Source of the DNA: Ignavibacteriales bacterium
Lineage (GTDB): Bacteria; Bacteroidota; Ignavibacteria; Ignavibacteriales; Ignavibacteriaceae
Assembly: GCA_016700155.1 (NCBI GenBank)
Contig: CP065001.1
Span: forward strand, 3,906,001-3,970,000
DNA: 64,000 nucleotides
Direction: 5' to 3'
Both the position numbers and the translations under genes were made by a program. This document shows, piece after piece, positions 26,996 to 36,031 of the stretch; positions within the stretch are counted from its first letter, which is position 1; the number at the start of each line of letters is the position of its first letter. The notes under the pieces were generated by a model. That model did not search any database, was not told the DNA's origin, and saw nothing but the letters and a program-made list of their open reading frames with translations.

Positions 26996-27109
26996 ATGTT
27001 GCTTCAGCATAAGGCAATAAAACTCACACCCGCTGATATTGCATATTCATTTCTACAGTTGATACCCGATAAACCTGTTAACGATCTGAAATATTATTGT
27101 TCATCATAA
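26996..27109 (+). CDS. Short ORF upstream of lysozyme-like gene (37 codons)
   Basis: ATG at 26996 opens 37 codons (MLLQHKAIKLTPADIAYSFL...) ending at TAA 27107-27109, 12 bases before the ATG of the lysozyme-like gene and in the same frame. The amino-acid composition looks protein-like, but no ribosome-binding site or homologue is known to me. It could be an upstream peptide, a remnant of a longer N-terminus, or chance. Confidence 0.25.
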   Translation: MLLQHKAIKLTPADIAYSFLQLIPDKPVNDLKYYCSS

Positions 27110-27121
27110 ATAGGATTTAAG

Positions 27122-27916
27122 ATGCCGTCAATATCATTAAGCGTTTCGTTACAAGAAGAATATACACGGTTGTTTAATACGTGTAATATTAAGACTGAAA
27201 AATTTCCGGATGTCGAGAATATTATTTCAAAGTTATCAGCAAATAAATCCAGGTATGAAAACGCAGTTGCAGGATTGAAAATTCCATGGTACTTCGTCGC
27301 GGTTATTCACAATATGGAATCATCGTTAAATTTTTCAAGGCATTTGCATAACGGAGATCCGTTAACCGCACGCACAAAACAGGTTCCAGCAGGCAGACCA
27401 GTTGATGGTGATCCGCCGTTCACATGGGAGGAAAGTGCAATGGATGCTCTGATGTATAAGAAACTTGAACAATGGGAGAATTGGAGTTTACCGGGTATTC
27501 TTTATCAGCTTGAAAAATATAACGGGTGGGGATATCGTTCAAAACACCCGGAAGTTCTTTCACCGTATCTATGGAGTTTTTCCAATCACTATACCAGAGG
27601 CAAATATATTGCCGACGGAACATGGTCTGATACCGCCGTGTCAAAGCAAAGCGGCGCAGCGGTACTGTTACGCCGTATGGCGGAGAAGGGAATAATTATT
27701 TTTCCCGGTGAACCCGTAATAGCAGTTGATGATGATGTTGATAAACCGGCGATTAGTTTTTCAAATAAAGTTATCCCTTACGGTGATGAGCTGCAAAAAT
27801 TCTTAAACCGGTTTCCGGGTATTTATCTTAAAGAGGATGGTAAGCCGGGTAAAAAAACTTCTGAGGCATTTAAAAAAATTACAGGTTATTATCTGAAAGG
27901 AGATGACAGAGCATAA
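27122..27916 (+). CDS. Lysozyme-like peptidoglycan hydrolase with C-terminal peptidoglycan-binding domain
   Basis: 264 residues, without a signal peptide. The core IPWYFVAVIHNMESSLNFSRHLHNGDPLTARTKQVP resembles a family of phage-type lysozyme-like proteins, with E66 in HNMESSLNF as candidate catalytic acid. The EKYNGWGYR block (131-139) is like the sugar-binding cleft of that superfamily. Residues about 222-260 (DELQKFLNRFPGIYLKEDGKPG) look like a PG_binding_1-type domain. It cleaves, by inference, the glycan strands of peptidoglycan. Export is unexplained. Its stop overlaps the start of the next gene (TAATG), so it is coupled to the lipoprotein gene. Confidence 0.7.
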   Translation: MPSISLSVSLQEEYTRLFNTCNIKTEKFPDVENIISKLSANKSRYENAVAGLKIPWYFVAVIHNMESSLNFSRHLHNGDPLTARTKQVPAGRPVDGDPPFTWEESAMDALMYKKLEQWENWSLPGILYQLEKYNGWGYRSKHPEVLSPYLWSFSNHYTRGKYIADGTWSDTAVSKQSGAAVLLRRMAEKGIIIFPGEPVIAVDDDVDKPAISFSNKVIPYGDELQKFLNRFPGIYLKEDGKPGKKTSEAFKKITGYYLKGDDRA

Positions 27917-28365
27917 TGAAACAAAAAAATTTTATCGCTTATCATGTAGAAACGATTGCCTTATTACTTGTATCATTTCTCTCATTAGAATGCACACCGG
28001 TAGCGAATTATAGTCCGATAGCTTATGAACAGGCAGTCACTTTAAAAGTAGAATCACTTGAAATAATGGAACTTGCGACGGGAGAATATTCAGCTAATGA
28101 AGAAACGGTAAAAGAACTGAAGAGAAATCTTAATATTGCTTATGAGTTTTCCAAAGGAAGATTGAATAATGAAATTTCCACCAAACAATGGGAGATACTT
28201 CTGGATCCGGAAAAAAACCTGCTGGGAGGATTTTTAGTTAGATGGCAGAATGCCGGTTCACTTTCCGAAATGTTCATAAGTGAAATGAAAAAAATTGTAT
28301 CCGACGCTTTTGATACGATCATCGGACTTGAAGGCGGAAAAATAAAACCATCCGAAATTAATTAA
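27916..28365 (+). CDS. Predicted lipoprotein, helical, unknown function
   Basis: 149 residues. The N-terminal hydrophobic segment ends in SLECTPV, a plausible lipobox with Cys at about residue 26. The rest is predicted helical (Glu/Lys-rich, e.g. TGEYSANEETVKELKRNLNIAY). No family is recognised. It overlaps the lysozyme-like gene by one base and precedes a small helical protein by 10 bases, so the three are one transcription unit. A role at the outer membrane alongside the hydrolase is possible (inference). Confidence 0.6.
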   Translation: MKQKNFIAYHVETIALLLVSFLSLECTPVANYSPIAYEQAVTLKVESLEIMELATGEYSANEETVKELKRNLNIAYEFSKGRLNNEISTKQWEILLDPEKNLLGGFLVRWQNAGSLSEMFISEMKKIVSDAFDTIIGLEGGKIKPSEIN

Positions 28366-28375
28366 AGGAATAGTT

Positions 28376-28702
28376 ATGCCTGATTTTAAAGATCTGCTTA
28401 ATACTATAAAGAATGACCTTATAGCACTCGCGAAAGATAATTTTGATGAATTGAAAGACGAGATACTAAAAGACGGAAGTGCATTTGCTAAAAAACTTCA
28501 GGATGATGTCCTCCGCTGGGGTGAAGGATTGGCTGGCGGTCATCTTACACCCGGAGATGTGGAGTTTTTAGTAAAAGCCAAAAAAGACCTTGCAGAGATG
28601 GAAGCCTTAAAACTTGCGGGACTATCTAAAATCAAACTTGAAAAACTGAAGAACCAGATCATTGATACTGTGATAGGATCAGTAATTAAAGTGTTTGCCT
28701 GA
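28376..28702 (+). CDS. Small helical hypothetical protein
   Basis: 108 residues, no signal peptide, strongly amphipathic-helical (LLNTIKNDLIALAKDNFDEL; LVKAKKDLAEMEALKLAGLS). The C-terminus is hydrophobic (IIDTVIGSVIKVFA). No family name is recognised with certainty, though similar proteins seem to occur beside lysozyme-like genes in other Bacteroidota (recollection, not searched). Third gene of the lysozyme-lipoprotein-helical set; AAGGAATAG precedes its ATG. Confidence 0.6.
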   Translation: MPDFKDLLNTIKNDLIALAKDNFDELKDEILKDGSAFAKKLQDDVLRWGEGLAGGHLTPGDVEFLVKAKKDLAEMEALKLAGLSKIKLEKLKNQIIDTVIGSVIKVFA

Positions 28703-28813
28703 CCCGGTATATCGAAGACAGTCGTGACTTTCGAATTATTTAATAATAATTAAAGACCATTTAAACCATTCAAAACCATCCGGAATCAAAACGTTAAAGA
28801 ATATGAACTAAAA

Positions 28814-29386
28814 ATGTTTAATGGACAATCTCAAATACACAATTACAGGGAAAGCAGTTTGATCGATTCACCTGAATCGGCTGTTGTAAAAGAAGCTCAA
28901 TCAGGGAGTCATTCTGCGTTTGAATTTTTATACAAACAAAACGTGGGAAAAATATTTGCAGTGTGTCTCCGGCTGATCGCTGACAGAACCCGCGCGGAAG
29001 AATTAACACAGGATGTTTTTGTGAGAGCGTGGGAGAATCTTAATTCCTTCAGAGGCGAAAGTTTGTTCTCAACATGGCTTTACAGGCTTGCAGTGAATGT
29101 TGTTCTCGTGGATATGCGGACAGTTAAGAGACGTTCATTAAGATTTTCAGGTTTAAGCAGTCTGTTAAAGTTCACAAAGAAAACTGAACATAATCATGGT
29201 GATTCAATTGATCTTGAAAAAGCTGTTTCAACATTGCCTGAAAAAGCAAGGGTTGTTTTTGTACTTCATGATGTTGAAGGTTACAAACATGAAGAGATAA
29301 GTGAGATGCTCGGTATTGCTGAAGGAACAACGAAAGCTCAGCTACACCGGGCAAGAAAGTTATTAAGGGAGGTTCTTGTAAAATGA
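28814..29386 (+). CDS. ECF-type RNA polymerase sigma factor
   Basis: 190 residues of the extracytoplasmic-function sigma-70 group. Region 2: AFEFLYKQNVGKIFAVCLRLIAD followed by AEELTQDVFVRAWENLNSFRGE, with the -10 recognition helix. Region 4: LPEKARVVFVLHDVEGYKHEEIS followed by IAEGTTKAQLHRARKLL. Its ATGA-type overlap of 4 bases with the anti-sigma/FecR gene is the usual sigma/anti-sigma coupling. It directs RNA polymerase to envelope- or stress-responsive promoters; the regulon is unknown. Confidence 0.92.
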   Translation: MFNGQSQIHNYRESSLIDSPESAVVKEAQSGSHSAFEFLYKQNVGKIFAVCLRLIADRTRAEELTQDVFVRAWENLNSFRGESLFSTWLYRLAVNVVLVDMRTVKRRSLRFSGLSSLLKFTKKTEHNHGDSIDLEKAVSTLPEKARVVFVLHDVEGYKHEEISEMLGIAEGTTKAQLHRARKLLREVLVK

Positions 29387-30552
29387 AATGCAAAGAAGTT
29401 AAATATTATATAAATGATTATGCCGATGGTTTACTCCCCGATGAAATGAGAGAAGATATTCATGCGCATATCCTGATCTGTGAAAAATGCAGGAATGAAT
29501 ATGAAGAGATTCAATCAATAAAATCGGAGGCGGCAAATCTTCCTGATGAAATTTTTCCTTCGCAGGAATTATGGGAAGGTATAAACAGCCGGATCAATCC
29601 GGGAAAGAAACAAGTAAACCGTGAAGCGAAAATTTATAACATCGCCTCAAACAAATCCGTTAGTACATTCGGTGAATCGCTTACACTGCGATTCAAACAG
29701 CCGTCACATAAAAGAACAATTTATGCTGCCGGCTTAGCTTTTGTGCTTATGGTTATTGTTTCGATTAGTCTGCTTACACTCCCGGGTCCCGCACCGGCGG
29801 CATTCCTCCAGGTGCAGAGTCTTGAAGGGACTTCAAAAATAAGTGATGAACAATTCAGTGATATCGGTCTTATAAAAATAGGCGACTGGCTTGAAACAGA
29901 TGCTCTTTCACGTGCTAAAATAATTGTCGGATCAATCGGTGAGGTTGAAGTTGAACAGGACTCACGAATTAAACTGGTTCAGACAAAAGCCAATGAACAC
30001 AGGTTAGCGCTTGATAAAGGAAAAATTCATGCAACTATCTGGGCGCCGCCAAGATTGTTCTTTGTAGAAACACCTTCCGCGACCGCTGTTGATCTCGGAT
30101 GTATGTATTCGCTTGAAGTTGATGATAACGGTTCAACATTTTTACACGTTACCTCGGGATGGGTAGCGCTTGAAAACAACGGACAGGAATCCATCATTCC
30201 AGCCGGTGCAGTGTGCGCTACGTACAAATCATCGGGAACCGGAACTCCGTATTTCAAAAATTCAGATGAAAAATTTATCAACACGTTACAATTGTTTGAT
30301 TCAGGTGTAAGAGATGTTGCTGTTATTAATGAACTATTGAAGACCAAAAGCAAAGATGATCTGCTCAGCCTGTGGCATATCATACCTAAGGTTGATGAAA
30401 AGTCGCGCGGAGAAATTTTTGCAGCAATGAAAAAATTAGTTGATGTTCCTGATACTATCACCAAAGAAAAAATAATCACCGCGGATAAAAAAACACTTGA
30501 TGAACTCTGGGAAGTACTTGGGTTTGGAAGTAAATCTTTGTGGAAGATTTGA
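29383..30552 (+). CDS. Zinc-finger anti-sigma factor fused to FecR domain
   Basis: 389 residues. The N-terminus is a ZAS/zf-HC2 anti-sigma domain: C3, H29, C33 and C36 (HILICEKC). A single membrane span follows at about 112-133 (TIYAAGLAFVLMVIVSISLL). The periplasmic part has a FecR-like domain at about 165-265 (IGDWLETDALSRAKIIVGSIGEVEV) and an extra Asp/Lys-rich C-terminal region of about 100 residues. It presumably holds the ECF sigma factor at the membrane and releases it on an envelope signal. Start overlaps the sigma stop by 4 bases; the dioxygenase-like gene follows after 39 bases. Confidence 0.85.
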   Translation: MKCKEVKYYINDYADGLLPDEMREDIHAHILICEKCRNEYEEIQSIKSEAANLPDEIFPSQELWEGINSRINPGKKQVNREAKIYNIASNKSVSTFGESLTLRFKQPSHKRTIYAAGLAFVLMVIVSISLLTLPGPAPAAFLQVQSLEGTSKISDEQFSDIGLIKIGDWLETDALSRAKIIVGSIGEVEVEQDSRIKLVQTKANEHRLALDKGKIHATIWAPPRLFFVETPSATAVDLGCMYSLEVDDNGSTFLHVTSGWVALENNGQESIIPAGAVCATYKSSGTGTPYFKNSDEKFINTLQLFDSGVRDVAVINELLKTKSKDDLLSLWHIIPKVDEKSRGEIFAAMKKLVDVPDTITKEKIITADKKTLDELWEVLGFGSKSLWKI

Positions 30553-30591
30553 TCACGAATAAGAATAAGAGAAAGATAAAGAGGTATTACA

Positions 30592-31143
30592 ATGTTTATT
30601 AAAAAGTTGAATTCCCGAAAACTTGTCGTAACAGCAATTATTGTTTCAACAATGCTTGCTCTTGGTATGCTGTTCCAATCATCTGACCCGACTGGAAAAA
30701 ACTGGCAGATAAAAATCAGATCAGAGAATGAACCTGGGGAAAAACTTGTTGTTACCGGAAAGGTATTTGAAAGTGATGGCAAAACTCCCGTCGAAGATGT
30801 TGAAATACTTGTATATCATACGGACGCAAACGGATACTACGGTGAAGGTGATGACCGGCTTGACGGGATAATGTTCACAAACTCCGAAGGACGCTATGAA
30901 TATCACACAATAAAACCTGCGCCTTATCCGGGAGGAACAAACCCGGCACATGTGCATTACAGGTTAAGAGGGAAAAATATTCCTGAGCAATGGTTTGAAC
31001 TTCAGTTTGCAGATGATCCTCACTTGAAAAAGGAACAGATTGAAAAAGAAATGAAAAAGAAAAACTTTTCTCAGATTCAAAAACTCACGAAGGATTCTGA
31101 CGGCTCACTTAAATGTGAAATGGATATAATGATAGAAAGGTAA
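30592..31143 (+). CDS. Secreted intradiol dioxygenase-like protein
   Basis: 183 residues. An N-terminal membrane/signal segment (residues about 10-28) precedes a compact intradiol ring-cleavage dioxygenase fold, like the beta subunit of protocatechuate 3,4-dioxygenase. The four non-heme Fe(III) ligands are in place: Tyr 82 or 83 (NGYYG), Y112 (PAPYPGG), H120 and H122 (AHVHY). The family's usual aromatic substrate pocket is shortened, so catechol cleavage is not certain. It follows the sigma/anti-sigma pair with a 39-base gap and may be part of that operon or its target. Export of such an enzyme is unusual but known for Gram-negative secreted members. Confidence 0.8.
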   Translation: MFIKKLNSRKLVVTAIIVSTMLALGMLFQSSDPTGKNWQIKIRSENEPGEKLVVTGKVFESDGKTPVEDVEILVYHTDANGYYGEGDDRLDGIMFTNSEGRYEYHTIKPAPYPGGTNPAHVHYRLRGKNIPEQWFELQFADDPHLKKEQIEKEMKKKNFSQIQKLTKDSDGSLKCEMDIMIER

Positions 31144-31258
31144 TTGGTTTATCACATTTTGAAGTTTGACACCGGGAAAAATCTTTTCATTTACTAAGGG
31201 CTTATGATTTCTTAATTTGACCTCACTTTTTATAACACAAAATTCTGTTGAGGTCCGA

Positions 31259-34111
31259 ATGAAAAACTCCAGACTGATTATTATTTTCTTACTGCTTGTG
31301 GCAGGAACTTCTTATTACTTCTTTGACTTAAACACATACAAACCTGACCCCAAAAAAATATTTAAAACTTCAGGCGCTTTAAAAGCTATGCAGTTTATGA
31401 ATATGAAAAGGTCATACCCCGGAACTGATATTCCATCTGATGGTTATCAAAAAGCATACGATTATTCCAGACTTACGTTTGATAAGTCGGCGAATAAATT
31501 AACGACATACACCTGGGAACAAATCGGTCCACACAACATAGGCGGAAGAACACTTGATGTAGAATTCAATCCTCAGAATCCGAATACAATTTTTGCGGGA
31601 GCGGCAAGCGGCGGATTGTGGAGGAGTTATACCGGCGGACTTGGTGCAATGGCATGGGAAAGAATTGAAACGGGATTCCCTATGCTCGGCGTAAGTTCAA
31701 TCGCGATTCAGCAGAGTGATTCAAATACAATTTATATCGGCACCGGTGAAGTATATAATTACCAGATGTCTTTAGGCGGTGAAGTTATCAGAACAACCAG
31801 AGGCAGTTATGGAATCGGAATTCTTAAATCAACTGATTATGGAAATACATGGATTAAAAGTCTTGACTGGTCTTACAACCAGGAACGCGGCGTAAATGAA
31901 GTTGAGATTGATCCGAATAACTCATCAATAATCTGGGCTGCAACGAGTGAAGGTATCTTTAAATCAACGAATGCCGGCGCTACATGGAATATCTCTAATA
32001 ATGTTTTAATGGGTTTTGATATCGCCATAAATCCTTTGAACAGTAATATAGTTTATGTGTCACACGGTAATCTTGGATCAGTTGGACATGGTATTTACAG
32101 AACAACCAACGGCGGCACAAACTGGACAAAACTTACAAATGGTTTACCGTTAACATTCGGCGGCAAAGCAATATTCTCGATGTATAAAACTAACCCGCAG
32201 ATAATTTATGTGTCAATAGGAAATGGCGATGCAAGCGGTGCGGGAACGTGGTTATGTAAAACAACAAACGGCGGAGACAACTGGACAATCGTAAATACTA
32301 CAGACTATGCAACATACCAGGGCTGGTATTCACACTGGGTTGGTGTTCACCCAACTAACCCGGATTTTCTTTTAACCGGCGGGATAGATATTTATAAATC
32401 AACAAATGGCGGAACAAACCTGAACATTAAAACAGATTGGGCTGCATGGTATTTCGGAGTTACGATTCCCGGTGAACCGGAAGGTCCCTCTGATTATGTA
32501 CATGCAGATCAGCACTCTGTTACTTTTCATCCGACAAATCCGAACATAATCTACTTTGGAACCGACGGAGGTGTATTCAGAACAACAGACGGAGGTGAAA
32601 CTTTCGGCGGATGCAACGGCGGTTATCAGTCGACACAGTTTTATAATGGTTTCTCATCTTCATTCCAGACACCCAATCTTGGTATTGGTGGTTTACAGGA
32701 TAACGCAACTGCAATATTTGAAGGAACAGTTGCATGGAGAAGAGTGATTGGCGGGGACGGCTGTCAAACAGGAATTAATGCAGCAAACGAAAATATTCTT
32801 TATGGAACTTCTCAATATCTTAACCTGCTCAGATCAACCAACAGAGGATTGAACTGGTCAGGTATTACCCCGGGAGGCAGAGTAAGTCCTGCATTTGTTG
32901 CGCCCTTTATAATATGTCAGTCCAACCCAAGTGTTATTTATGCAGGCAGTAAAGTTTTTCATCGTTCAACAAACAGCGGAAGCAGCTGGACTTTAGGTAA
33001 CGGAGGAGTTCAACTCGATGGAAATGAAATCCTGGCTATAGGTGTTTCCGCGACTTCAACAGATACTGTATATGTTGGAACCGCGCCGACTACAACAACT
33101 GCGCATGTATTCAGAAGTACGAACGGCGGTTCAACATTTACAAACATAACAGGAATAATTCCCGACAGGTATATTGATGACATTGCTGTAGATCCATCCG
33201 ATTCAAAAGTCGTTTATGTTGTCGTGTCAGGATTCGGTACTTCACATTTATTTAAATCGACCAACGCCGGTAATGACTGGATTGATATCGGGTCAACGCT
33301 TCCGGATGTTCCTTCGAGTGCAATTGTGGTTAATCCATTCAACACCCAGCAATTATTTTTTGGCAATGATATCGGGGTTTATTTTTCGCCCGACGCAGGA
33401 CTATCCTGGTATGAATACATGATCGGGTTGCCGCAATCTGCAATGATCATGGACTTAAGTATTGTAAGATCAGATAACAGGATAAGAGCAGCTACACATG
33501 GCAATGGTGTATATGAAGCAGATATTGAAAATCTTGTTCCAGTTGAATTGGCTTCATTCTCGGCTGAAGTCCGGAATGAAAAAGTAATTTTGCGATGGTC
33601 TACTGCTACTGAGTTAAACAATAACGGCTTTGAAGTGCAACGATCGGGTGACGGAAAAAACTTTTTTACAATTTCATTTGTGGAGGGAAACGGAACTTCG
33701 ACCGAAACAAACAACTATACTTATGAAGATAATAATGTCAATGGAAGATTATTCTACAGGCTTAAACAGGTTGATTTCAGCGGCAGATATTCGTACTCAA
33801 ACATAATAGAAGTTAATGCAATTGCGCTGAATGATTTTGTGCTGGAACAGAATTATCCGAATCCTTTCAATCCGTCAACTATAATAAGTTATAATCTTAT
33901 TGCTCCGTCTGTTATAACTCTGAAAGTGTTTAATGCTAACGGGGAGGAAATTAAACTACTTGAATCCGGTTTAAAACAAACAGGAAAACATTCTGTCCGG
34001 TTTGAAGATGAATCATTGAGCAGCGGTATTTATTTTTATAGTCTCACAGGAAAAAACCAGAACAGCGGAAGAGAATTCAGCATCACCAAAAAAATGTTGC
34101 TGATAAAATAA
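31259..34111 (+). CDS. Large T9SS-exported VPS10/BNR-type beta-propeller protein
   Basis: About 950 residues from the ATG at 31259; an upstream TTG at 31217 would add an unlikely leader before the membrane/signal segment (LIIIFLLLVAGTSYYFFDL). Many Asp-box blades (ILKSTDYGNTWIKS, IFKSTNAGATWNIS, IYRTTNGGTNWTKL, VFRTTDGGETFGG, LFKSTNAGNDWIDI) indicate a sortilin/VPS10-like or xyloglucanase-like propeller. A VPVELASFSAEV...ATELNNNGFEVQRS domain and a sorting domain starting EQNYPNPFNPSTIISY follow. Similar proteins are glycosidases or surface adhesins; no catalytic pair was identified. Secreted and surface-attached by inference. Confidence 0.85.
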   Translation: MKNSRLIIIFLLLVAGTSYYFFDLNTYKPDPKKIFKTSGALKAMQFMNMKRSYPGTDIPSDGYQKAYDYSRLTFDKSANKLTTYTWEQIGPHNIGGRTLDVEFNPQNPNTIFAGAASGGLWRSYTGGLGAMAWERIETGFPMLGVSSIAIQQSDSNTIYIGTGEVYNYQMSLGGEVIRTTRGSYGIGILKSTDYGNTWIKSLDWSYNQERGVNEVEIDPNNSSIIWAATSEGIFKSTNAGATWNISNNVLMGFDIAINPLNSNIVYVSHGNLGSVGHGIYRTTNGGTNWTKLTNGLPLTFGGKAIFSMYKTNPQIIYVSIGNGDASGAGTWLCKTTNGGDNWTIVNTTDYATYQGWYSHWVGVHPTNPDFLLTGGIDIYKSTNGGTNLNIKTDWAAWYFGVTIPGEPEGPSDYVHADQHSVTFHPTNPNIIYFGTDGGVFRTTDGGETFGGCNGGYQSTQFYNGFSSSFQTPNLGIGGLQDNATAIFEGTVAWRRVIGGDGCQTGINAANENILYGTSQYLNLLRSTNRGLNWSGITPGGRVSPAFVAPFIICQSNPSVIYAGSKVFHRSTNSGSSWTLGNGGVQLDGNEILAIGVSATSTDTVYVGTAPTTTTAHVFRSTNGGSTFTNITGIIPDRYIDDIAVDPSDSKVVYVVVSGFGTSHLFKSTNAGNDWIDIGSTLPDVPSSAIVVNPFNTQQLFFGNDIGVYFSPDAGLSWYEYMIGLPQSAMIMDLSIVRSDNRIRAATHGNGVYEADIENLVPVELASFSAEVRNEKVILRWSTATELNNNGFEVQRSGDGKNFFTISFVEGNGTSTETNNYTYEDNNVNGRLFYRLKQVDFSGRYSYSNIIEVNAIALNDFVLEQNYPNPFNPSTIISYNLIAPSVITLKVFNANGEEIKLLESGLKQTGKHSVRFEDESLSSGIYFYSLTGKNQNSGREFSITKKMLLIK

Positions 34112-34174
34112 AATTTCTGTTAGTCAGAAATCTGAGTTGCATTGCTGCTGATGAAATGGTTTTTAAATATTTCC

Positions 34175-34211
34175 AACGGTTAACTTGAAAATTGTTTTTA
34201 GGTTAACCGTT
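34175..34211. terminator. 10-bp inverted repeat, possible terminator
   Basis: AACGGTTAAC (34175-34184) and GTTAACCGTT (34202-34211) form a perfect 10-bp stem with a 17-base loop, in the 146-base gap after the large propeller gene. No T run follows, so its role as a terminator is uncertain. Confidence 0.4.
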
Positions 34212-34257
34212 CTCTATGTTTGTCTGCAGTCACCCTTAATATTTTTAATTTCAGCCA

Positions 34258-34731
34258 ATGATTTATTTCTATCTGAAAATTTTTCATATCGCCGCGGTAA
34301 TAATTTTTCTCGGCAATATTTTTACAGGTTTATACTGGATGCATAATGCCTTTAAAACAAAAGACCTGAGAATTATTTCTTATTCTATGAATGGCGTAAT
34401 AAAGAGTGATAAAATATTCACCGGACCAGGTGTGGTCTTAATAACTTTTTTCGGATTATATATGGCATTCGAAGCTGGATATCCGATACTCAGAACCGGG
34501 TGGATATTCTGGAGTATTATTCTTTTCACAATATCAGGATTGATTTACGGAATAAAAGTCGCGCCGCTTCAGAAAAAAATATATAAACTATCTTTTGATA
34601 ATATTGATAACTCAAATTTTAACTGGAGCGAGTTAGTCTCACTTTATAGACAGTGGGAGTATTGGGGATTAGCGGCATTATTAACTCCTGTTGCTGCAAC
34701 GGTTTTGATGACACTTAAACTTCCGCTTTAA
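34258..34731 (+). CDS. DUF2269-type integral membrane protein
   Basis: 157 residues with four hydrophobic segments. N-terminal YFYLKIFHIAAVIIFLGNIFTGLYWM with its His and Asn, and GPGVVLITFFGLYMAFEAGYPIL, are typical of the DUF2269/predicted inner-membrane family. The spaced His and Gly residues resemble heme-binding or proton-channel membrane proteins, but no function is established. Encoded alone before a cupin gene. Confidence 0.75.
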   Translation: MIYFYLKIFHIAAVIIFLGNIFTGLYWMHNAFKTKDLRIISYSMNGVIKSDKIFTGPGVVLITFFGLYMAFEAGYPILRTGWIFWSIILFTISGLIYGIKVAPLQKKIYKLSFDNIDNSNFNWSELVSLYRQWEYWGLAALLTPVAATVLMTLKLPL

Positions 34732-34801
34732 TAAGTCAGTTACTTTAATCCCATTTTTTGTGGGAGTTGGGATAAAAAAATTAAAAGAGGTTAAATTCCA
34801 A

Positions 34802-35167
34802 ATGGATTATAACTACAACACAAAGCTCGATATAAAATTTGCACATCTTGAAAAAGTAAGTATTCCCGATATGGTTAAAGAGAATACGCATAAATGGTTT
34901 AATCAAACTCTGACACAGGTTAATGATAGTGTTGTGCGCGTAGGAATTGTTCAAGGAGAATATCACTGGCATAAACATGATAATGACGATGAATTCTTTT
35001 TTGTACTTGAAGGAAAATTATTTGTCGATCTTGAAGAAAGAACAATCGAATTAAATCCCGGCGAAGGCGTTACAGTTTCAAAGGGAATTGTTCATCGCAC
35101 ACGGGCACCGCATAAAACAGTTATGCTAATGGTTGAGAATAAAGGAATTATTCCAACCGGAGATTGA
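34802..35167 (+). CDS. Single-domain cupin protein
   Basis: About 121 residues; start chosen at the ATG at 34802 (MDYNYNTKLDI) because the upstream stretch does not look coding. Cupin motif 1 is EYHWHKHDNDDEFFFVLEG with metal-binding His/His/Glu, and motif 2 is LNPGEGVTVSKGIVHRTRAP with the fourth His. This is the mannose-6-phosphate-isomerase-like small cupin group, usually a metal enzyme or sensor of unknown substrate. GAGG lies just upstream of the start. Confidence 0.85.
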   Translation: MDYNYNTKLDIKFAHLEKVSIPDMVKENTHKWFNQTLTQVNDSVVRVGIVQGEYHWHKHDNDDEFFFVLEGKLFVDLEERTIELNPGEGVTVSKGIVHRTRAPHKTVMLMVENKGIIPTGD

Positions 35168-35297
35168 TTACCTTCTTAATTTATTAAGGATAAACATGTT
35201 TTATTGTTAATCATTTTATTCTTTTCTAATTTGGTTTCGTGTCTGGCTCCAAAACTATATCTGAAACAAATACATTTAACATTTACCAGGAGATGTT

Positions 35298-35975
35298 ATG
35301 AAAAAGTTCGCTGCTGAATTCATTGGAACATTCTGGCTCGTGTTGGGTGGCTGCGGAAGTGCTGTACTTGCCGCTGCATTCCCGGGTGTTGGTATTGGTT
35401 TAGTTGGTGTATCATTAGCATTTGGTTTAACTGTACTTACTATTGCTTACTCTCTGGGACATATTTCGGGCGCACATTTAAATCCCGCTGTGTCTGTCGG
35501 CTTATGGATTGGAGGCAGATTCAATGCAAAGGAATTGCTGCCTTATATAATTTCTCAAATACTCGGAGGTATAGCTGCTGCAGGTGTTCTTTACATTATA
35601 GCTACAGGCAACGGAAGCGACATTGGCGGTTTTGCGGCAAATGGTTATGCAGAACATTCACCTGGTAATTACAGTCTTGGAGCAGCACTAGTAACTGAAA
35701 TTGTAATGACATTCATTTTTCTGATTGTGATTCTCGGCGCAACTGATGAAAGAGCGCCGAAAGGATTTGCCGGGCTGGCGATCGGTCTTGCATTAACATT
35801 AATTCATTTAATAAGTATTCCCGTTACAAATACTTCCGTTAATCCTGCAAGAAGTATTAGCCAGGCTCTGTTCGTTGGCGGTTGGGCTGTTGAGCAGTTG
35901 TGGTTGTTTATTGTAGCGCCAATTACAGGAGCCATATTAGCCGGAGTGGTCTATAGTGCAATTTTCAAAAAATAG
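35298..35975 (+). CDS. aqpZ: Aquaporin Z
   Basis: 225 residues, six membrane helices, two NPA boxes (SGAHLNPAVS and TNTSVNPARS). The selectivity-filter residues of water-specific AqpZ appear retained: His in LTLIHLISIPVTNTS, Thr before the second NPA box and Arg immediately after it. This favours water rather than glycerol transport. AGGAG lies before the ATG. No operon partner; a 204-base gap with inverted repeat element 3 follows. Confidence 0.95.
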   Translation: MKKFAAEFIGTFWLVLGGCGSAVLAAAFPGVGIGLVGVSLAFGLTVLTIAYSLGHISGAHLNPAVSVGLWIGGRFNAKELLPYIISQILGGIAAAGVLYIIATGNGSDIGGFAANGYAEHSPGNYSLGAALVTEIVMTFIFLIVILGATDERAPKGFAGLAIGLALTLIHLISIPVTNTSVNPARSISQALFVGGWAVEQLWLFIVAPITGAILAGVVYSAIFKK

Positions 35976-36031
35976 TTTTTAAGTTTGAACCAAAACAATC
36001 AAGTCACATTACACATATAGATTAGTTGTTT

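Noticed and set aside
30027..30782. 251-codon minus-strand open frame opposite the anti-sigma/FecR and dioxygenase genes
   Set aside because: It overlaps two well-supported genes and shows Ser/Pro-rich shadow composition without homology.
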